This document shows positions 61,058 to 64,000 of a stretch of 64,000 bases of DNA, piece after piece (the stretch's first letter is position 1; each line of letters opens with the position of its first letter). The DNA is taken from contig NZ_JAINVH010000017.1 in the NCBI RefSeq assembly GCF_020400825.1, positions 87,846 to 151,845 on the forward strand, read 5' to 3'. The stretch comes from Streptomyces sp. HPF1205. Its GTDB lineage: Bacteria > Actinomycetota > Actinomycetes > Streptomycetales > Streptomycetaceae. The translations under genes were made by a program, and so were the position numbers. The notes beneath the pieces were generated by a model that worked only from the letters and a program-made list of their open reading frames with translations, was not told the DNA's origin and ran no database searches.

Positions 61058-62371
61058 TCAGGCAGCTTCCGGGCGCAGGCGGGCCGGGTCGGAGGGCGGG
61101 TGGTCCTCCGTGATCCTGGTCGGGGGCTGGTCGGTGCCGCTGCCGGGGGTGGGGAGTTTCGGCGTGACGCCGCCCCCGCCGCCGGTAAGGGCGCTGCCCT
61201 TGCGCCACTGGTCCCAGCTGAGGTTCCAGTCGCCGAAGCCGTTGTCGAACGGGCTCATCGTGGCGCCGTCGCTGTTGATCACCTGGACGATGTCGCCGCG
61301 CCGCACGTGGTCGAAGAACCACTCGGCGTTCTCCGTGCTCATGCCCGTGCAGCCGTGGCTGACGTTGGCGTAGCCCTGGGACCCCTCGGACCAGGGGGCG
61401 GCGTGCACGTACTCACCGCTCCACGTCACCCTGGTGGCCCAGTACACCGGCAGGTCGTAGAAGTCGGATATGCCGACGGTCGAGCTCTTCATCTGGACGA
61501 ACTGCGCCTTCTCCAGCACCACCTTGATGCCGTTGCGGGTGTCGTAGCCCGGCTTGCCGGTGGTTATCGGGAAGGTCTTGAGGACTTTGCCGTCGTCCTT
61601 GAAGGTCATCTCGTGGGACCCGGCGTCGGTGATCGCCTCGATCCGGTCCCCGGTGTGCAGGGTGAGGGGTTTGTCGCTGCCGCCGTACAGGCTGTTCCCG
61701 ACCCGCACGCCCTGCAGGCTGGAAGTGACGGTGATGGTGGCGTGGGTGGGCCAGTAGACCCGGGGGCGGTAGTGCAGGGTGCGGTCGTCGACCCAGTACC
61801 AGGAGCCCTGGGCGGCCTGCGGGACGCTGCTGACGTGGAGGCTGGACTCCACCGCCGCGCGTCCGGCCGGGTCCTTCACGGGGACGCTCAGCGTGGCGGT
61901 GACGGGCTGGCCCACGCCGTACGTCCCGGCCTCGGGGCCGAAGGTGACGTGCAGCCCGGCGCCGGCGGGGGTGGTGTCGAAGGTGGCCACCTTGCGGCCG
62001 GGGTGGCCGTCGGAGTCCTCGGTGCTCACCCGGACCGTGTAGTGCGCGCCCGCCGCCAGTGCGGCCGTGGAGTGCCATTTCCGCCCGTCGGCACTCAGCT
62101 CGCCGCGTATGTAGCGGCCGTTCGAGTCGGTCGCGGTGACGTCGGTGATCCTGGACCCGTCCTCGGCCGACACCCGCAGCGGCTTGTTCGGGTCGGCCTT
62201 GCCGCCGCCCGCGGTCCCGTACGCCACGGCCACGTGGGCGTCGTACGGCGAGTCGGCCAGCGGGTTTCCGTCGTTGCACGCGCTGAGCCCCGCCGCGAGG
62301 GATGCCAGCAGCAGCGCGCAGCGCAGCACCGTCAGCCGGCGGGGCCTGTGACCTATGGATGAGTGGCTCAT
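61058..62371 (-). CDS. Lipoprotein L,D-transpeptidase (YkuD, Ig-like domains)
   Basis: The 437-aa product has a lipobox at LSAC (Cys32), two Ig-like domains (about 45-250), a YkuD catalytic domain with Cys in NVSHGCTGMSTENAEWFF and upstream His in YVHAAPWSEG, and a Pro-rich C-terminal tail. This is the mycobacterial LdtMt2-type order. It forms 3-3 cross-links in peptidoglycan. ATG 62371 lies 6 nt after TAGCGT, indicating leaderless mRNA. It sits between ctaE and ctaF in the oxidase region but with its own promoter. Confidence 0.94.
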   Translation of the reverse strand: MSHSSIGHRPRRLTVLRCALLLASLAAGLSACNDGNPLADSPYDAHVAVAYGTAGGGKADPNKPLRVSAEDGSRITDVTATDSNGRYIRGELSADGRKWHSTAALAAGAHYTVRVSTEDSDGHPGRKVATFDTTPAGAGLHVTFGPEAGTYGVGQPVTATLSVPVKDPAGRAAVESSLHVSSVPQAAQGSWYWVDDRTLHYRPRVYWPTHATITVTSSLQGVRVGNSLYGGSDKPLTLHTGDRIEAITDAGSHEMTFKDDGKVLKTFPITTGKPGYDTRNGIKVVLEKAQFVQMKSSTVGISDFYDLPVYWATRVTWSGEYVHAAPWSEGSQGYANVSHGCTGMSTENAEWFFDHVRRGDIVQVINSDGATMSPFDNGFGDWNLSWDQWRKGSALTGGGGGVTPKLPTPGSGTDQPPTRITEDHPPSDPARLRPEAA

Positions 62372-62377
62372 GCGATC

Positions 62378-62383
62378 ACGCTA
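62378..62383 (-). promoter_or_regulatory. -10 box TAGCGT of the L,D-transpeptidase gene (leaderless)
   Basis: On the minus strand TAGCGT ends 6 nt before the ATG (intervening GATCGC). Confidence 0.6.
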
Positions 62384-62460
62384 GGAACGGCGGACCGCTT
62401 CCGCGCGGCGGGCGCGTACGAACGAGCGAAGGCGCCGCGCGCGGTGGGCCGAACGGGTGA

Positions 62461-62500
62461 GGGGCGGGCGCCGGACCGCGCTCGGTCCTGCGCCCGCCCC
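62461..62500 (-). terminator. Terminator of the ctaD-ctaF transcript
   Basis: An 18-bp stem with one mismatch (62461-62478 with 62483-62500, loop CGCT) lies 34 bp after the ctaF stop codon. Confidence 0.85.
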
Positions 62501-62533
62501 TCGACGGCGCGGTGATGTCCCTGCCGGGCGTCC

Positions 62534-62932
62534 CTACTGGGTGCGGTTCTCGCCGTGGTAGTACTCGAAGACCCAGCCCCACACGCCGACCAGGATCACC
62601 GGCAGCGAGAAGAACAGCAGCCACCAGCCGAAGATGATGCCGAGGAAGGCAAGCGAGCCGCCCGCCCCCAGCAGCAGCGGCTGCCAGCTGTGCGGGCTGA
62701 AGAAGCCCAGTTCCCCGGCGTCGTCGGCGATGTCCGCGTCCTCGCGGTCCTGGGCGCCGGTGTCGGCCCGCCTGGCGGTGAACGACAGGTAGAAGCCGAT
62801 CATGGTGCACAGGCAGAAGGCCAGCAGGAGTCCGGTGCTGCCCACCGCCTCCTTGGACCAGAAGCCGTAGACGGCGGCCGTGGCCAGCATGAACAGGCCG
62901 ATGCCGAAGAACATCTTGCCCTGGACCTTCAC
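62534..62932 (-). CDS. ctaF: Actinobacterial cytochrome c oxidase subunit IV
   Basis: The 132-aa membrane protein starts VKVQGKMFFGIGLFMLATAAVYGFWSKE and ends GWVFEYYHGENRTQ, the CtaF signature. About four helices surround a short acidic loop with SPHSWQP. It is an accessory subunit needed for aa3 assembly in actinobacteria. GTG 62932 overlaps the ctaD stop (GTGA), so translation is coupled. Confidence 0.95.
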   Translation of the reverse strand: MKVQGKMFFGIGLFMLATAAVYGFWSKEAVGSTGLLLAFCLCTMIGFYLSFTARRADTGAQDREDADIADDAGELGFFSPHSWQPLLLGAGGSLAFLGIIFGWWLLFFSLPVILVGVWGWVFEYYHGENRTQ

Positions 62933-64000
62933 GACCGGCCCTCCTTGTCGTCGGCGCCGGTCAGCGAGGCCGTGGCGGCACCGGTCGTGGCCAGGGCGTC
63001 CAACGCGGCGATCTCGGGGTGGTGCAGGTCGAACGCCGGCGATTCGGAGCGGATGCGCGGCAGCGTGAGGAAGTTGTGCCGCGGCGGCGGGCACGAGGTC
63101 GCCCACTCCAGCGAGCGGCCGTAGCCCCACGGGTCGTCCACCTCGACCTTCTTGCCGTACTTCGCCGTCTTCCACACGTTGTAGAGGAACGGCAGGATCG
63201 ACAGGCCGAGCAGGAAGGAGCTGATGGTCGACACGGTGTTGAGAGTGGTGAAGCCGTCGGCGGCCAGGTAGTCGGCGTAGCGGCGGGGCATGCCCTCGAC
63301 GCCGAGCCAGTGCTGGACCAGGAACGTGCCGTGGAAGCCGATGAACAGCGTCCAGAAGGTGATCTTGCCCAGCCGCTCGTCGAGCATCTTGCCGGTCATC
63401 TTCGGCCACCAGAAGTGGAAGCCGGAGAACATCGCGAACACCACGGTGCCGAACACCACGTAGTGGAAGTGCGCCACCACGAAGTAGGAGTCCGAGACGT
63501 GGAAGTCCAGCGGCGGCGCCGCGAGGATGACACCGGTCAGACCACCGAAGGTGAAGGTGATCAGGAAGCCGACGGCCCACAGCATCGGGGTCTCGAAACT
63601 GAGCGAGCCCTTCCACATGGTGCCGATCCAGTTGAAGAACTTCACACCGGTCGGTACCGCGATCAGGAAGGTCATGAAGGAGAAGAACGGCAGCAGGACC
63701 CCGCCGGTGACGTACATGTGGTGCGCCCAGACCGTGACCGACAGGCCGGCGATCGCGATGGTCGCGCCGACCAGCCCGATGTAGCCGAACATCGGCTTGC
63801 GGGCGAAGACCGGGATGACCTCGGAGATGATGCCGAAGAACGGCAGGGCGATGATGTACACCTCGGGATGGCCGAAGAACCAGAAGAGGTGCTGCCACAG
63901 CAGTGCTCCGCCGTTGGCCGCGTCGAAGACGTGTGCCCCGAACTTGCGGTCCGCCTCCAGGCACAGCAGGGCGGCGGCCAGCACCGGGAAGGCCAGCAGC
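62929..64000 (-). CDS. ctaD: Cytochrome c oxidase subunit I, N-terminal part outside window
   Basis: The C-terminal about 357 residues are in view; the gene continues past the window end. Visible catalytic features are the CuB-binding HPEVYI with the His-Tyr pair, the HH pair in VWAHHMYV, the heme a/a3 ligands in VVAHFHYVVFG, and the proton-channel region TGVKFFNWIGTMW. This is the heme a3-CuB oxygen-reducing subunit of the aa3 oxidase that works with QcrCAB. The C terminus is Ala/Thr/Asp-rich. Confidence 0.97.
   Translation of the reverse strand, partial: LLAFPVLAAALLCLEADRKFGAHVFDAANGGALLWQHLFWFFGHPEVYIIALPFFGIISEVIPVFARKPMFGYIGLVGATIAIAGLSVTVWAHHMYVTGGVLLPFFSFMTFLIAVPTGVKFFNWIGTMWKGSLSFETPMLWAVGFLITFTFGGLTGVILAAPPLDFHVSDSYFVVAHFHYVVFGTVVFAMFSGFHFWWPKMTGKMLDERLGKITFWTLFIGFHGTFLVQHWLGVEGMPRRYADYLAADGFTTLNTVSTISSFLLGLSILPFLYNVWKTAKYGKKVEVDDPWGYGRSLEWATSCPPPRHNFLTLPRIRSESPAFDLHHPEIAALDALATTGAATASLTGADDKEGRS

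Overview
The window is very GC-rich (about 72-75% by eye) and has dense genes, high third-position GC, GTG/TTG starts, a geosmin synthase, a fused trpEG gene behind a Trp attenuator, and an actinobacterial bcc-aa3 respiratory cluster. Together these point to the core chromosome of a Streptomyces or close relative. From memory, the order matches the Streptomyces coelicolor region around metF-aroH-trpEG-glkA-trpD-qcrCAB-ctaE. Much of it also parallels the Mycobacterium tuberculosis Rv2165c-Rv2200c block (MTHFR, Rv2175c, PknL, class II DAHP synthase, PlsC, ArsA/SRPBCC pair, FadD15, PimB', NlpC/P60, trpD, ctaE-qcrCAB, ctaF). No phage, IS element, CRISPR array, rRNA or tRNA gene was recognised.

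Layout. 1-7.8 kb: a transglutaminase/DUF3488 membrane protein (5' end outside the window), a DUF3040 protein, a HEPN-methyltransferase operon with a DNA-damage-type promoter, a TetR regulator, DUF4126 and a CrtI-like oxidoreductase. 8-10.3 kb: geosmin synthase. 10.3-19.5 kb: a Gly/Tyr/Gln-rich membrane protein, metF, thiE, an Rv2175c-like DNA-binding protein, an FAD reductase, then a TPP riboswitch driving thiO-thiS-thiG, and a PASTA Ser/Thr kinase. 19.5-27.7 kb: a molybdopterin oxidoreductase, bfr/bfd with an iron box, class II DAHP synthase, an FG-GAP amidase, and trpL-attenuator-trpEG. 27.7-36.5 kb: a uridine-kinase-like P-loop kinase, phosphofructokinase, a LuxR/histidine kinase pair, acyltransferase, esterase, endo/exonuclease-phosphatase and glucokinase. 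36.7-44.5 kb: ArsA-like ATPase + SRPBCC, phosphoesterase, acyl-CoA ligase, PimB-like mannosyltransferase, a lower-GC DUF4177-like gene and a GT87 membrane protein. 44.5-56 kb: a decayed membrane-protein fragment, two metalloproteases, two tandem NlpC/P60 hydrolases, a YacP/NYN protein, rhomboid + Lrp-like protein, a cysteine-desulfurase-like aminotransferase and trpD. 56-64 kb: qcrB-qcrA-qcrC-ctaE, a receiver-like protein, a lipoprotein L,D-transpeptidase, ctaF and ctaD (truncated by the window end).

Functional themes are aromatic/tryptophan supply (DAHP synthase, TrpEG, TrpD), thiamine synthesis, glycolysis entry (glkA, pfkA), cell-envelope building and remodelling (amidase, NlpC/P60 pair, L,D-transpeptidase, PASTA kinase, PimB/GT87) and the bcc-aa3 electron-transfer supercomplex. 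Regulatory signals readable in the DNA include a TPP riboswitch, a three-Trp leader peptide with terminator, a DmdR/IdeR-type iron box, a RecA-independent DNA-damage promoter, many hairpin terminators, and about a dozen TANNNT-type -10 boxes placed 6-8 nt before the start codon, which implies leaderless mRNAs. I did not find one convincing undescribed system. The best leads are the damage-promoter HEPN-methyltransferase operon, the ArsA-like protein with an Arg in place of the P-loop Lys, the lower-GC DUF4177-like islet, and the minisatellite next to a gene remnant after the M48 protease.
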